DNA from: Sambucus nigra
Taxonomy: Eukaryota > Streptophyta > Magnoliopsida > Dipsacales > Adoxaceae
NCBI GenBank assembly: GCA_949130495.1
Contig: OX422208.1
Span: 643,272,023 to 643,336,022, forward strand
Direction of reading: 5' to 3'
Length of the DNA stretch: 64,000 bases
Under the pieces are notes generated by a model, which saw only the letters and a list, made by a program, of their open reading frames with translations, ran no database searches and had not been told where the DNA came from. The translations under genes and the position numbers were made by a program. Shown here piece after piece: positions 34,803 through 47,150 of this stretch (within the stretch, counting starts at the first letter, position 1; every line of letters begins with the position of its first letter).

Positions 34803-37084
34803 TGACACACCCCAACCCAGTTACTTATAATTAAGTCTGAAAGTCAAAGTGAGTCAAACCATAATTAATCTAACCAAACTATAAACACGAGTTTTAATTT
34901 CAGAGTCATCATTATAAATCCATATAACTGAAAGCCTTTTTACAACATCAGAGTAATCATGTCCATAAAAACTTTCTTTAAGGATAAGTTAACTTAATTA
35001 CATCATTTACATTTACACAAAATCATTGTTTCTCCCAATCCTGGCTAACCCAACCCGACCTCCTAGATTTGGCAGTGACATCGCATTACCTGAAAAATGT
35101 GAACATAGGAACCATGAGCAAAAATATCCCAGTGAATGTATCACTACTATACTACTTCATGAATTTAAATGCAATAAATCATGTCCATATATTTATGTAT
35201 TAACTTATCCGGCTCATTCATAATGAATGACCAACTTTTTCGAATCATGATTCACATATCCTGTCTAAATAGACAATTCTCCCCCATTCCTGGTCGAGGA
35301 GTAACCTCCCACTTCGGTAAACCAAAATGAACAAGTTTATATTCATAACATTATGATCATATTCGTAATAGTATACAAATACATCATTCCAGTGAGTACA
35401 CTCACCTTGGGTTGTCAACTACGTATTTATGTTTCCTTCGGGTGGAGCTGAACTGGGTTGATTAGATCTTACACCTGTCAATCCAACTAGATCAGTACTG
35501 AATCTCAATCATAAGTATTAATTTAACATAATTATGTAACTTTCCACGACTATACAACAACAATATAATTCCACTTCAGTCACATTCCATGAAACATGAG
35601 TAAGGACAAAATAATGGTACACATGTTGATAACGTTATGAACATTCAACCGTAGGAAATACCTCATAAGGGATTTATAATTTAACCCAAGTAAATATGAA
35701 AACATTCTTCTCAACGTATATACACATGAAACATGTACTCAAAATACTCTTTAGAAAGAGGAGATAACAATATTCTTTCATCGGGTGTTCAGTATGGCCT
35801 TAAATTATTGTCTTCTATACTCAACCATCCTATATTCACAAATTGTATAAATACAGGTGTCCAAACTTATCAATATGAAAACATATATGAATATACTTTC
35901 CAGTACAAGTGACGGTGTAATTTTTCAAGCTTCCTAGGGAAAGTTATGACCATTTCTTCACAACATAAGAAATCTTCCCTACAAGCTCCTCTATTGTTCC
36001 TTCGAATTCCCATAATTTTCATAATTTTTCTACAGCATAACTTCCATGATTTTCAACCCATTTTTAGTGAACATACTGAATAGTACATAATTAAAGTTTC
36101 ATAAATTTTTGACTTCATTTGCTATGTCAAAAGCTTGACAAAACGCAGGGCATACGGAAATGAAATATACAAACAACAACTATATACCAACTTTCAACCA
36201 TCACTATGGCCTAACCAGAAGAAGTTAAATCCTAATTCTCGAATAGGATATGAATAAATGAGTCTACTTTCATATACAATTAGAATTGCTCAATTACAGT
36301 AAGCACACAAAGAGATATACAAGTTTCAATACAAGGGGTTTCAATACAAAGCAATTTTAAGGGTTTGTACATTCAATTTAACTTTAACTTTCATCTAACC
36401 ATACATATATATAAATATCTGAAACTTTAGTAAAAAATGATGATTTATATTATCTAAATCAATAATATAAGAAAAATAACAAGAATTTCAATTACGATTA
36501 CCTTCGGGACTTTTACGTAATTTCTACGGATTTTTCTACACTTTTCCTCCTCACTTTTCCTTCCTAAACTCCCTAATTCTCTTTCCTCAAGGTAAAACCC
36601 TTTCATGGATGATTTTGGCTGAAGGATAAGGCTATTTCAAGGATATAAGGTCGTCCAAGGCTGCCTCCCAAGCCAACCAATCAAATTAAACCATTTGGTT
36701 TAATAAAAGACAATTTACCACTTAAAGGGAATTGACAAATTTGTCCCTTGTTCGTAAATTTGGCCTAACTTTTTACTCGTACATCCGTTTGATGCACCGT
36801 TTGTTGTGTTACAAACCTAACTCATATGTATACAATTATATAGTTTTCACCTCAAGTCAATTGTTATGTTATAAAGGTCAAAACTAGTCTTAAACAAGGA
36901 CATTTCTATCGAAAACAATAAAATTTTGTGTTTGTAAATAATTCAACATTTCATGATTTAGGAAAGTTGGATTAGACTAAACATAATCACTTAACATTAG
37001 ATATACTAATAACAAATTCTTCATATCACATAATGTAAGCATGATTTAAATATAATTTATCATAATTATATTTGGGTTGTCACA
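34803..37084 (-). repeat. 5' LTR of the chromovirus
   Basis: 2282 bp, partner of 27675-29958, with the same TG...CA ends. Differences are mostly single substitutions. Confidence 0.96.
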
Positions 37085-37590
37085 TGTACTATATGCCCTC
37101 ATAGTCGGCAAGTAGTATCCCTGAGTGTTGATTCATTGGAACAATGATGGACCAGTGAAATAAGCTCCACAGGAACCTTTATGCACTTCTTTAATCAAAT
37201 ATTCTACCTTCATTGGATGAACACATCGCAACAAGGAGGTCGTTAATCCCCTTTTGTATAAAACTCCTTTATCTAACACATATCTTGTTGCTTTATATCA
37301 GAGCTTCTTGGCCTGTTTGAGATCAAGTGGCAGGATGCCATCCTCAATATAAGATTTAATTGGGTCCATCCAAGAAGGTCCCAAATCTATGATAATGAAA
37401 TTAACCATTAAGTCCTCATCAATGCTTCATTTAGCTAGGATCCTTATTGGGATGGTGAGCCCGAGTTCAATTCTAGTTACTGAAGCCAGCCGACCAAGTG
37501 CATCTTCTCGGGCATTGGCTATTTTGGTAATCCTATTCATTTGCACGGATGGAAACTTGGAAATAACTTCCATGGTTTTGGAAAAGTAAC
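37085..37590 (-). pseudogene. Tat integrase, N-terminal zinc-binding part
   Basis: The minus strand reads LLRCVHPMKVEYLIKEVHKG and GYYLPTMRAYST up to the chromovirus insertion. The His pair of the HHCC zinc site is here, the Cys pair lies beyond the insertion at about 27640-27655. One stop lies before the GYYLPT block. Confidence 0.88.
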
Positions 37591-37596
37591 TCATCA

Positions 37597-37890
37597 TCAA
37601 CTCTCCCTGACTCCATATAAATGAAGCACTTGGTCGAAAACTAACTGTGAATCGATGTGCTCCATTACTTGATCGGTGCCTAATGAAAGGGCCGAATCTA
37701 GTCCAGCTATTAAAGCTTCATATTCTGCCTCATTGTTTAATGATTTGAGTTGAAATCTAAGTGCATATTCAACATCAATATCATTAGGGGTACTGCATAT
37801 TATACATGTTCCACTTCCAGTTGCACATGAAGAACCATCGACATATAAATTCCATAATGGGATATCATTATTGAAGCTTTCTTCAGACAA
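37597..37890 (-). pseudogene. Second (archaeal-type) RNase H of the Tat element
   Basis: WNLYVDGSSCATGSGTCIIC carries the first Asp, LNNEAEYEALIAGLDSALSL the Glu, and HIDSQLVFDQV the next Asp of the RNase H active site. This extra RNase H marks the Tat lineage. The frame is open for 97 residues. Confidence 0.92.
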
Positions 37891-38400
37891 AACTCCTTAT
37901 GGAATATTTTCTTTCTCTCCTCTGCATATTTCTGGGCTAGATCCTGAGTTCCGGATGACTTAAATTAATAGACACTAATTTTAGCTTGCTTTTAAGCCGA
38001 GCTCTCTTCTTTAGAAGTCTGATCGACAGGTAAGTTTTGCTGGTCGGGACCCTCTGGATAGGTGAATTCAACAATAAAATCTGCCAAAGCTTGGCCTTTT
38101 AATGAAGACCATGGTTCATAGACAATGTCATATTCTCCCAGCTCTATCGCCCAGTATATCAATCTTCCTAACTTCTCAGGTTTGTGGGGTGCTTGGCTAA
38201 GAGGGAAATCAATATACACAACTATATTATGTGCTTGGTAATAAGGTTTTATATGCCTAGAAGCCTCAATAAGTGATAAAGTTAACTTTTCCAAGCATGG
38301 ATACCTAATCTCGGCTCCTTTGAACGCCATGCTGGTGTAATAAACTGGTTTTTGGATACCATTGTCCAATCTAACCAAGGTCTAGCTAACCTTAGATTTA
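37891..38400 (-). pseudogene. Tat RNase H (first, degenerate)
   Basis: PVYYTSMAFKGAEIRYPCLE, then LSLIEASRHIKPYYQAHNIV and LGRLIYWAIELGEYDIVYEP with LKGQALADFIVEF. This is the RT-linked RNase H, which in Tat elements is usually decayed in favour of the second one. Confidence 0.9.
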
Positions 38401-39300
38401 GAAACAACTAGGTATAAGTATAGTTTCTCTCCCAAGATTAGTCGAGATAACAAAGGAGGTGATCCTAGGTGCTTCTTCAATTCTTAAAAATATTCTTCGC
38501 ATTCGGTATTCCACTCAAACGTCTTTCTCAACACCTTAAAAAATGGCAAACACCTGTCTATTGCCTTAGACACAAATCTGTTTAAATATTCCACTCTTCC
38601 AGTGAGCCTTTGTACATCTTTCTTGCAAGCTGGCGACTAAATTTCGATAAAAGCTTTGATCTTTGTTGTATTAGCTTTAATGCCCCTTTGATTGACTATG
38701 AAGCTGAGGAACATGCCTTCCTGGACCTCGAACACACATTTGGTCGGATTCAGCTTCATCCGATGCTTTTCCAGTTGGTTAAATGTCTGAATAATATCGC
38801 TAATATGATTTGAAGCTTTCTTGCTTTTTGTTAACATATCATCCACATAAACCTCCTTGCTCTTGCCATATGTTCTTTAAAAACCTTGTTCACCAACCTT
38901 TGATACGTCGCTCTAGTATTTTTTAGTCGAAAGGGCATTACGCTATAGAAATAAGTTCCTCGATTGGTGATAAAAGTTGTGCTTTCCCTATGTTGTTGTT
39001 TTACCTTAATTTATTTATACCCATAATAGGCATCTATGAAGCTTAAAAGTTCATGTCCCGATGTAGCATCCACCAATTGATCAATTCTAGGCAAGGAAAA
39101 GTGGTCTCTTGGGCAGGCTTTATTTAAATAGGTGAAATCCACGCACATTATCCATTTATCATTATTCTTCTTGACCATCACAATGTTGGCTAACCAGGCT
39201 GGATACTTCACATATTCAATAAATCGAACATTTTAAAGTTTCTCAACCTCTTCATAGATAGCTTGATTCCTTTTCGGACTGAAAATCCTTCGTCTCTCTT
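38401..39300 (-). pseudogene. Tat reverse transcriptase
   Basis: PAWLANIVMVKKNNDKWIMC and DFTYLNKACPRDHFSLPRID are the RT start, HELLSFIDAYYGYK the first catalytic region, and the YVDD box is at 38838-38849. Then LEKHRMKLNPTKCVFEVQEG and SFIVNQRGIKANTTK. Several frame changes, for example between 39011 and 38846. Inactive. Confidence 0.92.
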
Positions 39301-40080
39301 TGATCGGCTTGGCATCCTTATTGATATTGAGCTCATGATAAAGGAAATTAGGATCACTCATAAGCATAACCTCACGTCTCCAAGCAAATACTTTTATCTG
39401 TTACCTCAGGAACATAATCAATTCCTGTTTAAGGACTGAATCCAATGTTGAACCGATATGTGTAGTTATCTCTGATTTGTCATCGTCCAAGATAACGCTT
39501 TCAGTAGCTTCCATAATCTACTCCTTCACTAATTATATCTCATCTCGTGGATCTAAAATTTCAACTTCAGATTCACTATTATGCTCAGTGGTATCCACCT
39601 GATATGTGGTAGTCTTCTTCTTCTTCTTCTTCTTCTTCTTCTTCTTCTTCTTTAATTTGATCAAATCCTCTTGCCCGACTGAGGAGTAGTAACACTCGTT
39701 GGCCACTTTTTGGTCACCTTTCACAGTATCCACACCAAAATGAGTTAAAAATTCAAGAATTGAAGAATTGTTGACGGTATAGCTTCAAGCTTCTTCAATC
39801 CTACCCTGTCGAGGATCACATTTTAGGTAGATTGGATATTTTTATCCATTATGAAGAAGCGTATTTTCTCCGTAAGACTTGCCAGCCAGGTGTCGAAAAA
39901 AACTTTTAACTTGACTGTCCTAAGAGGGTAAACTTTTTCACCAGAAAAACCTATTAATGGCCTATGGTAGGGTTCCAGTTGGATGTGTTTCAAATCCAGA
40001 CTCTGAAAGAGAGGATAAAACATAATATTTGTTGAGCTCCCATTGTCAATCAAAACTCTAGCAATGACTGTATCCTGAAT
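39301..40080 (-). pseudogene. Tat protease and protease-RT linker with Lys run
   Basis: RVLIDNGSSTNIMFYPLFQS-like active site near 40000-40060 (DNGSS is common in Tat proteases), then YHRPLIGFSGEKVYPL. The linker contains a TTC microsatellite at 39613-39653, read on the minus strand as a run of about twelve Lys, between HNSESEVEILDP-like and DTVKGDQKVANECYYSSVGQ-like acidic text. Confidence 0.8.
39613..39653. repeat. (TTC)n microsatellite in Tat pol
   Basis: About thirteen perfect TTC units inside formerly coding sequence, encoding poly-Lys on the minus strand. Confidence 0.95.
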
Positions 40081-40393
40081 TTGACAACTAATAGATTGTC
40101 ATGGGGATAAAGTACCCCAGAGAGATCATTCTTTAAAAAATAGTTCACTAGTTTATCTTTGTTGACCTTCCTGGGCCGATCATCTTCATTCAGATTAATT
40201 CTCTGAATATAAGATCAAGCTTTGGCCTCATTAAAGTAATCTTTTCTTTCATCAGTGTGATCACCTCCTCCTGCATCACCACCTGTAATTACATGATAAT
40301 CAAATGAACCAAAACTGATCATAGCTACCTAACATTCTGGATGCTTAGGCTTTTTCGACAGGTTGGAAGCACCTTCATAATCATCTTCATGAT

Positions 40394-41330
40394 TTATCTT
40401 CCTGTCATCTTTGGGCTTTTATGGATAATTTGAACTTCTTCTAGTTTCTCTGCTTTCACGTCGATCAACAAATTTATTGAGTTTTCCTCGGCGAATGAAT
40501 ATTCCACCTCATTTTTCAAAGTGATGCAGTTATGTGTTGTATGACCATGATCCTTGTGGAATTCACAATATTTAGATTTCTCCCTCTTATTAGGAGTGCT
40601 TTCAACCTTTCCGGCCATCGCAAATCCTTATTATTTTTAATTTACTCGAGGATATGGTGAATGCTAACACTCAATGGAGTGTAGATTCCATATTTTTTTA
40701 GCTTGTCCCCCTTTTTTGGCTTCTTCTCCTACTCCTTTTGATCTTTATTCTCGGTCTTTAAGGCTGGACTTTTCTTTGTAGCCATTACTTCTTCGGCATT
40801 CATTAGCCATGAGCTTGGTCATGGTTTTAGGAGGATCTTTGACCAAGGTGTAGTATAGTTTCTCGAGAAGTAATCCACTTATAAGAGCAGTGATGGATAT
40901 TTCTTCCTCGTAATCTACCATTTCCAATTTCTCGTTATTGAAAGGAGTGATGTACTCCCTTGTTATTTCCCCTACTTTTTACCTTACACTCAAGAGACGG
41001 GCTACTCTTTTTATCGGTTTGGCCTCGAAATAGAAATTGCTAATAAACAACTCAACAACCTAATTGAAGTTGGTAATTTACCCTCGGGGCAAGTTATTAT
41101 ACCATATTTGAGAAGATCCTATAATGGTGCTTAATAAATGCTCGACATCTAATCTCATCGGAGACCGAATAAATGTCAGCGGCAACTTGATATTGTTCAA
41201 TGTGCAGAACACGATAAGTTTTTCCATCATATTTGTATATCTTTGTTGTTATTATAAAGCGAAGTTAATCAAAACCTTCAAATACCTAAAAAAATACGAT
41301 AAATTAGAGTGTAGAGGTAAGTAAGGATGT
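40394..41330 (-). pseudogene. Tat gag with CCHC knuckle
   Basis: YDGKTYRVLHIEQYQVAADI (about 41160-41215), then IIGSSQIWYNNLPRG, KLEMVDYEEEISITALISGL and LANECRRSNG are the capsid. KYCEFHKDHGHTTHNCITLK at about 40550-40580 is the Tat-type zinc knuckle. Frame changes at about 41150, 40930 and 40700. Similarity stops near 41240-41330, so the N-terminus and 5' LTR are missing or unrecognisable. Confidence 0.85.
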
Positions 41331-43689
41331 CAATCCTAATCTAAGGAGTGAAACATATGAGAGAAGAAAAAATGTAATTCATTTTTATTTAATTTCTTTT
41401 TGGACCTTTTAATTTTTCTAATTTTTTTAGCTTGTTCAATATTAAAACAATTTTTCTGATGAGGGTGAAATAAAACTATACTAAATTAAAGATCTAAAGA
41501 CTAACTAAAAATTGTGATGAAAAATAAGTGAGATATAACTAAATAAAATGTGAAATATGAGATGAGTGAGGAAATAAAAGTGAGGACTAATAAGGGATAG
41601 GATGACGCCATATATTCTAGTTAATCAAAATCAATTAATTCACTAAAATTAATTATCCCAAGTTAGTCTCAAAATCACAAATCAACTCTCGTTGTAAATG
41701 TAATTTTAATAATAAGATTTTAGAAAATTAAATTTAACATTCCTACAACTCTTAAAAAGTAGATCCAAACATCATTTGACAAACCACTCACTAGGATCAA
41801 TTTAATAAATTAGTTTAAATCATAAAAATAAGTTTAGAGTTGAAATTCAAAGAAATGATTTCACATTTTAGAAAAACCTATCTCTAGTTCGATTCTAAAA
41901 TGGAAACTAATACTAGAATCTCATTTCTCTCTCGAAAATTATTTATCCTCTTTCGAGGCATTATCAAAATGTAAGAGTGAAAAATTAATCATTAAAGGGA
42001 GATTTAATTTAAATAAACGAATTAAAATGGTATTAACATCAAAGAATGGGATCACCCCACCCCTTGAAAGGATTTCTGGCCTAACATGGTGATAAAACAC
42101 AACAAATGTAATATTATCAACAAATTAAGCATGAAAAAAAAGTAAAGATAAGAGAACAAATCTTAAAATCAAGTCTCCTTGAATTGCAAGTTGAACCCCA
42201 AACTCTTCAATACAATCCAAACTTTCACACTTTAATTCGAACAAAATCTCTAAAGAAAAATAAAAGAAATAAAAAATATTTACAAAAATGTTTCTCTCCC
42301 TATTCTTCTCTCTAGGGGTTTCTCTCTACAAATAAAATGGGCCTTGGGTCTTCATTTATACGGCATATGGAGCTAAGGGTATATTGGGTATGGTAATAGT
42401 GCAGGAGGGTGTGTGAGGTATTGGGTGAGGGATATTTTAGGAAATGACACACAAATGTGCATGTGGGAGAGGTGTTGAGGGTATTTAAGGAAATTGGGTG
42501 TGCTGGCATTTTAAACACATCGGGTTTTGGCTTTGTTTTATTTGGGTTTAGCTTTTGTGTAGGTGAAGAATTCGTGATATTAATTGTCGGTGAAATGGGT
42601 TAAAGGGAACTTGGTTTTTGAATCTGGGTCGGCAGATTGGTTGGTCTAGTATAGGCTTGTGGGTTGGATAAGGGTTGGGGATGAAATCGGGTTTGCTTGG
42701 GTGCAATTTCGAGTTATAGGTCAGTTTTGAAATTCTCGAGTTGGACAGTTCGAGTTTGGGTTTGATTTGGGGATGTTTGAAATGGGGGTTATGGGTTGCA
42801 ACTTTGACGGTTTGGGTAGCCCCGGGTTTGGGCTATGGCGGGTTGAGAGGATTTGGGTCGCTAGAAATAGGCCGGGGATAAGGTTGGGTAAGATGGGTTA
42901 GGTAAAAGGAAATTGGTTGAGGTGCTGATTTTGGTTATGGAGGTAAGAGAGAGAAGTGAGTGTGTGGTGGAGAAGATGAAGTGGGGGGTTTATGGTGTGT
43001 GTGTGTGTGTGTATGGAAAAAAGGGTGTGGGTGAGGGATTTGTTTTAGGTGTAGGTGAGTGTGTTGGATGTTTATGTGTGTGTGTGTGTGTTAGTTTGTA
43101 CATCAAATAGAATTGAAAATTAAACTATCTAAATATTTACACTCAATTAAAAATATAAAATTATTAAAGCTAAAAATAAAAATCTGTTAAAAATAAAAAT
43201 TAAATTCCTAATCTAAAAAAAAACTCAAATATAGAAACCAGAAAAGAAAAAGGTAAAAATCTATTATACTAAAAACTAAAGTCCTAAAAAATGTAAAATA
43301 AAATAAAACTAATTTCCTAAAAAAACTAATCCTAATAAAATAAAATAAAAGCTAAAAACTAATAAAAATCAAAATAAAATTATACTAAAAGAAATATATA
43401 AAAATAACAAATAAATCCTAAAAATAAAAAAAATGACTCAAACTAAAAATCTAAAAATTTGTAAAACTACAAACTCAACAGACATCGAGTTCGGGTACAT
43501 TTAGGCTTAGTCTGGGGCAGGCTAGGATTACGAGATTGGTGAATTAGTCTCGTTTGAACTACAAATTGCCTCAAATTAGAGCTTTTGACACCACAACAGC
43601 AATCAACATGCACAATAAATAATTACGCGCATAAGACACAATTTTGTCGAGAATTAGCAATTAAAAACGTCTATTTGGGGTATAAAATA
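41331..43689. other. AT-rich retroelement debris, possible Athila-like LTR
   Basis: No coding region. Contains CACCCCACCCCTTGAAAGGA at about 42054, which recalls Gypsy (Athila-like) tails, TG microsatellites at about 42999-43012 and 43076-43090, and an A-rich AAAATAAAA tract at 43130-43470. It joins 50606 onward once the element at 43690-50605 is removed (shared AAATA). Assignment is weak. Confidence 0.4.
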
Positions 43690-45199
43690 TATTGAAAATG
43701 CGAGTACCCTCAATTTTAAAAAAACTTTTTACTTTAAAAATATAATTTCTTTTAAATGTGGAATAAATATGGCTCAACGCAACAAACACAAACAACAAAT
43801 TTTAATTTCTTTCAAATTAAAATTAAACTAAACTCAAAGCGAAATTAAATTAAACAAGAAATACATTTTTCACTTAAACATATTAACACAACCCAAATCC
43901 TAAAAAATTACCTACAAAAATAATTAATCTATTTTTGCAAATTTAGGCCAAACCAAATTTTATCCAATAAAATTAATGACTTGAATTAAATTAATATTTA
44001 CCCAAATTGAATTTGCACCAAATTAACTATACCAATATTATCTTTTTACCTAAGCATGCATCAAATGTCATATAGCAAAAGATAAAATAAGTAAACAACC
44101 ACTATCCCGCGATGTACGAGTGAAAACCCACGACGGGAAAAAACCTCGGACGACCCTAGCCTCAAATCCACTAAGTACGATTTTACAAGTACAAGACAAA
44201 AAAGACATACAACACCCGACTTGACTCCGTCCAAGCCCCGACGCTTCTTCTTGTACACACCTCTGCCTAGCGAATAACCACGGAGGTCCACCGCGATCTC
44301 GGAATCCACCGATCGGACTTTTTCTAGTCATCGCCACCCGAACAAGGAGCCTTTCTCCAAGTGGGTATGTCATAATAAACAAACTTCTTCTTTGTGGGAT
44401 GTAGAAGTAAACCCAAACACTCTTCAAACGGTAGAGATAAAATCAGTGCCAAAACTCCAAGCAAGGATATATATGAAGAAATTTGGAATAAACTAAACAA
44501 TTGGACGTGTATGTGTTTTTGGTGAATTTAATCCATAAAAATCAAACACAAAATATGGAATTTTTTCTTGAAAGAATTTGCTCTCTAAAAGATACTTAGA
44601 ATGTGAAAAAGTTATTTTGAAAATTTTGGTTCCCGCACTAAGTAATTCTGTCAAAAAGTAGTGGGAACAAGGTAGTGAGAAAATGGAGAAAACTGCAAAA
44701 ACTGTAAAAAAACTATTCCCGCCAAAGTCGTTCGAACGACATTTTCGTTCGAAGAAAGACTTTACTAACGATGTTATAGAGATGAAAAAGAAATCTCGTT
44801 AGAAGTCTCATTCGAACGACTTACCAGAAAATGGAATATTCTATTTAAGCCCAAGACTTTTATGAAAAGTTCTTAAAAAATATTTTCTGAATAAAACAAA
44901 GTCGTTAAAATTATTTATAAAAAAAATTATAAATTACACCCAATAAATTTCCAAGCTACTATATATATATATATATAAAATGCATTCATACGTTAGGAGC
45001 ATTGGAACCAATGTTGTTGATGTAGAAACGAGGCAAACTAAACCTGAATGAAGCTTTATAATCTCGACTGCTACGTCTTCAACTAACACGTCATAATCTT
45101 GGATGGATACACTTGTATACTATCCTATAACTCAAATGTTTTTGTCCAGAATTGAGCCAACACTACATTAAGACTCAATTGGAGACTTGTGTCCTTACA
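43690..45199 (-). repeat. 3' LTR of gag-only Copia element
   Basis: 1510 bp. Minus orientation starts TGTAAGGACACAAGTC and ends GCATTTTCAATA. A (TA)n tract at about 44960-44979 may serve as TATA box. An open frame at 44068-44427 is also present in the other LTR but shows no domain. Contains the palindrome TCGTTCGAACGA at 44728-44739. Confidence 0.95.
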
Positions 45200-45213
45200 A
45201 ATCTCCCCCTTTG
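45200..45213 (-). other. Polypurine tract of gag-only Copia element
   Basis: Minus strand CAAAGGGGGAGATT directly upstream of the 3' LTR start TGTAAGG. Confidence 0.85.
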
Positions 45214-47150
45214 GCTATTCCGGGAGAAAAATCAAATAAAATCCTAAAGGGCCGTCAAGCTCTACTAAACTAAAAAGAATATATCCCTCCCAAAATAAAA
45301 ATTACAGAGCTTGACTCAAAACCCAAGGATCAATATCTTTGCTGATGAAAGTTTCCATTTTAGAATAATTCTTGCAAACTTAAGCAAACTATCAAACGCA
45401 TAGGGAATAAGAATATTAAATGCATATAAAATAAATACTCCCCCTAAATTAATTTTCTCCTTTATCAAATAAATGACCTACTTAGAAAGATGTCTCCCCC
45501 TAAGATAAATATCCCAAACTAAGATACGACTATAATAGGAATAGATAACATTTATCCCCCTATCATTCTCCCCCTTTTTGTTCAGGAATAGACAAAGGAT
45601 AAAAACTAATTGAAACATGAAGCTTAGAGTGATAAGAGCATGAAAGAATATGAGCAATAAAATCATAACTAATCCATACAAATAATAACGCATACCAACA
45701 AAGATGCAAAAAAAAAATGATACTAAAGAGATACATAAGATACTAAGTATGTGATATTAACAAACAATATGCAACAAGATAAATACCAATTATGAATTTG
45801 TAGCATAGATAGATTAGAAAGCGAGGCAAAGAAAAAAAATACCATATATATATATATATAGAGAGAGAGACATAATGAATATCACTAACGCACACTCACA
45901 TATATAAGGATAGACACCACACATGACACAAAATACAATAAGCTTTTCACACTCGTATGACAAAAATGTGTCATATGGGTAACAATTAAATTTAGACCCA
46001 ATCACTTAAAACATGTTCACGGAGTTCTCATTTTATTGCAAACTTCATAACATTTGAATATAACCTCATGTGACAATATAGATTCAACTCAATGAAAACA
46101 CATACACAATGCATACAAGCCTAGAATTTTGATGATTCTACAAACCAATAGAGTCATGACATTGAAAGAACAACTAGGATAAATGGACATTGTGCAAACC
46201 GTTGATATACCATCCAAACTCCCTCAAAATAAGCATATTATTTTAATATTTTGAATGAATTAATCAACTAAACAAAAATAGGCCTTGGCAAAAATTTTCT
46301 TTTAATGCCATTATTCTTTTAGGCCTTTGGACCACGTATTTGTTTTAGGTCCAAGCAAACGGTGGCTTACTCGCAAGGGATGATTTTTCTGTTCGGAGCC
46401 CTTCCTCGTGCACATTTATATATATAATCTTTTATCGCTCAATTATCGCGTGCAACGGATTTTAACATGCACTAGTCATCCTAGATTAAATAACATGTAG
46501 ATGACAAGATTGGTAGGAGAACACCTCACAAAGCTCAAATATACATATGAAGTTATAGTTTCAAGTGAGCTCGTGCCTGTGTGAGTTGAGGCATATAAAA
46601 ATACAATCCATTATAGCAACACAAAATCTAACTACTCCATATAAGCATGGTAAAGAACATTTTAAGGATTGACAGTCTAAACCAAAAGTTTTAGCCATAT
46701 GGAAGCAAAAATGAAGGGATTCAAACACAAATATATGCCACATAGAGTGTGTCAAACTAAAATACGTACAAAACAAAAATATTTTTGAGTTTTTGAAATT
46801 TTTTAACCAAACAAAGAAAACTATTTACTCAAAAGATAACTAAAATCATTTGAATTTTTCATTAAGACTAAATTACTAAAAGGTGAAACACAAATGATAA
46901 ACAAAAATCTTTTTGTGTTTTTCATTTAATGCAAACTAAAATGAAAGACTATAATACAAAAGATAAACAACAATCATAATTCTATCATTTGATAAAGCTT
47001 GAAGTGTAGACTAGAACAATGATTAAGAAGCATACAATTAGCATGAAGTACAAAAGCTAAAGTATGCAAACCACTAACACATTCAACCTTTAGATTTAGC
47101 AAAAGAGGAAGCATGTGAAAGTAAATGAGAATAAAAAATCCTATCTTGTA
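45214..47150 (-). other. Non-coding interior replacing pol
   Basis: No pol motif in any frame. It has several C-rich (minus-strand G-rich) CTCCCCCT words at 45437, 45493, 45556 and 45570, a (TA)n-(GA)n tract at 45845-45869, and otherwise AT-rich text. Confidence 0.6.

Larger units (their letters stand above)
27675..37084 (-). mobile_element. Ty3/Gypsy chromovirus (Tekay-like), best preserved element
   Basis: A 9410-bp complete element with LTRs of about 2.28 kb, flanked by TGCAC (27670-27674) and TGTAC (37085-37089), a 5-bp duplication with one later change. Minus-strand order is 5' LTR, Met primer site, gag, protease, RT, RNase H, integrase with chromodomain, polypurine tract, 3' LTR. The LTRs differ at about 3 of the first 135 bases, so it is much younger than its surroundings. 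It sits in the integrase of the Tat element; removing it rejoins YST and SFIRKCDKC in frame. Confidence 0.96.
21595..41330 (-). mobile_element. Ty3/Gypsy Tat-lineage element, split by a chromovirus
   Basis: Minus-strand order from the right: gag (41250-40394), protease, reverse transcriptase, RNase H, a second RNase H, integrase (37590 down to 37085, then 27669 to about 26650), a 3' region with tandem repeats and an antisense gene, and a 3' LTR (21595-22109). A second RNase H and an antisense gene between pol and 3' LTR are hallmarks of Tat elements (Ogre/Retand/Grande type). The left edge is supported by LTR structure; the right edge is only where gag similarity fades, and no 5' LTR was found. 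Confidence 0.85.

Noticed and set aside
35026..35223. 65-residue frame in the chromovirus 5' LTR
   Set aside because: Lies inside an LTR on the strand opposite to the element and has no domain.
44068..44427. 119-residue frame in the Copia LTR, also found in the other LTR at 49450-49848
   Set aside because: Conserved only because the LTRs are copies of each other; no domain and it overlaps LTR control sequence.
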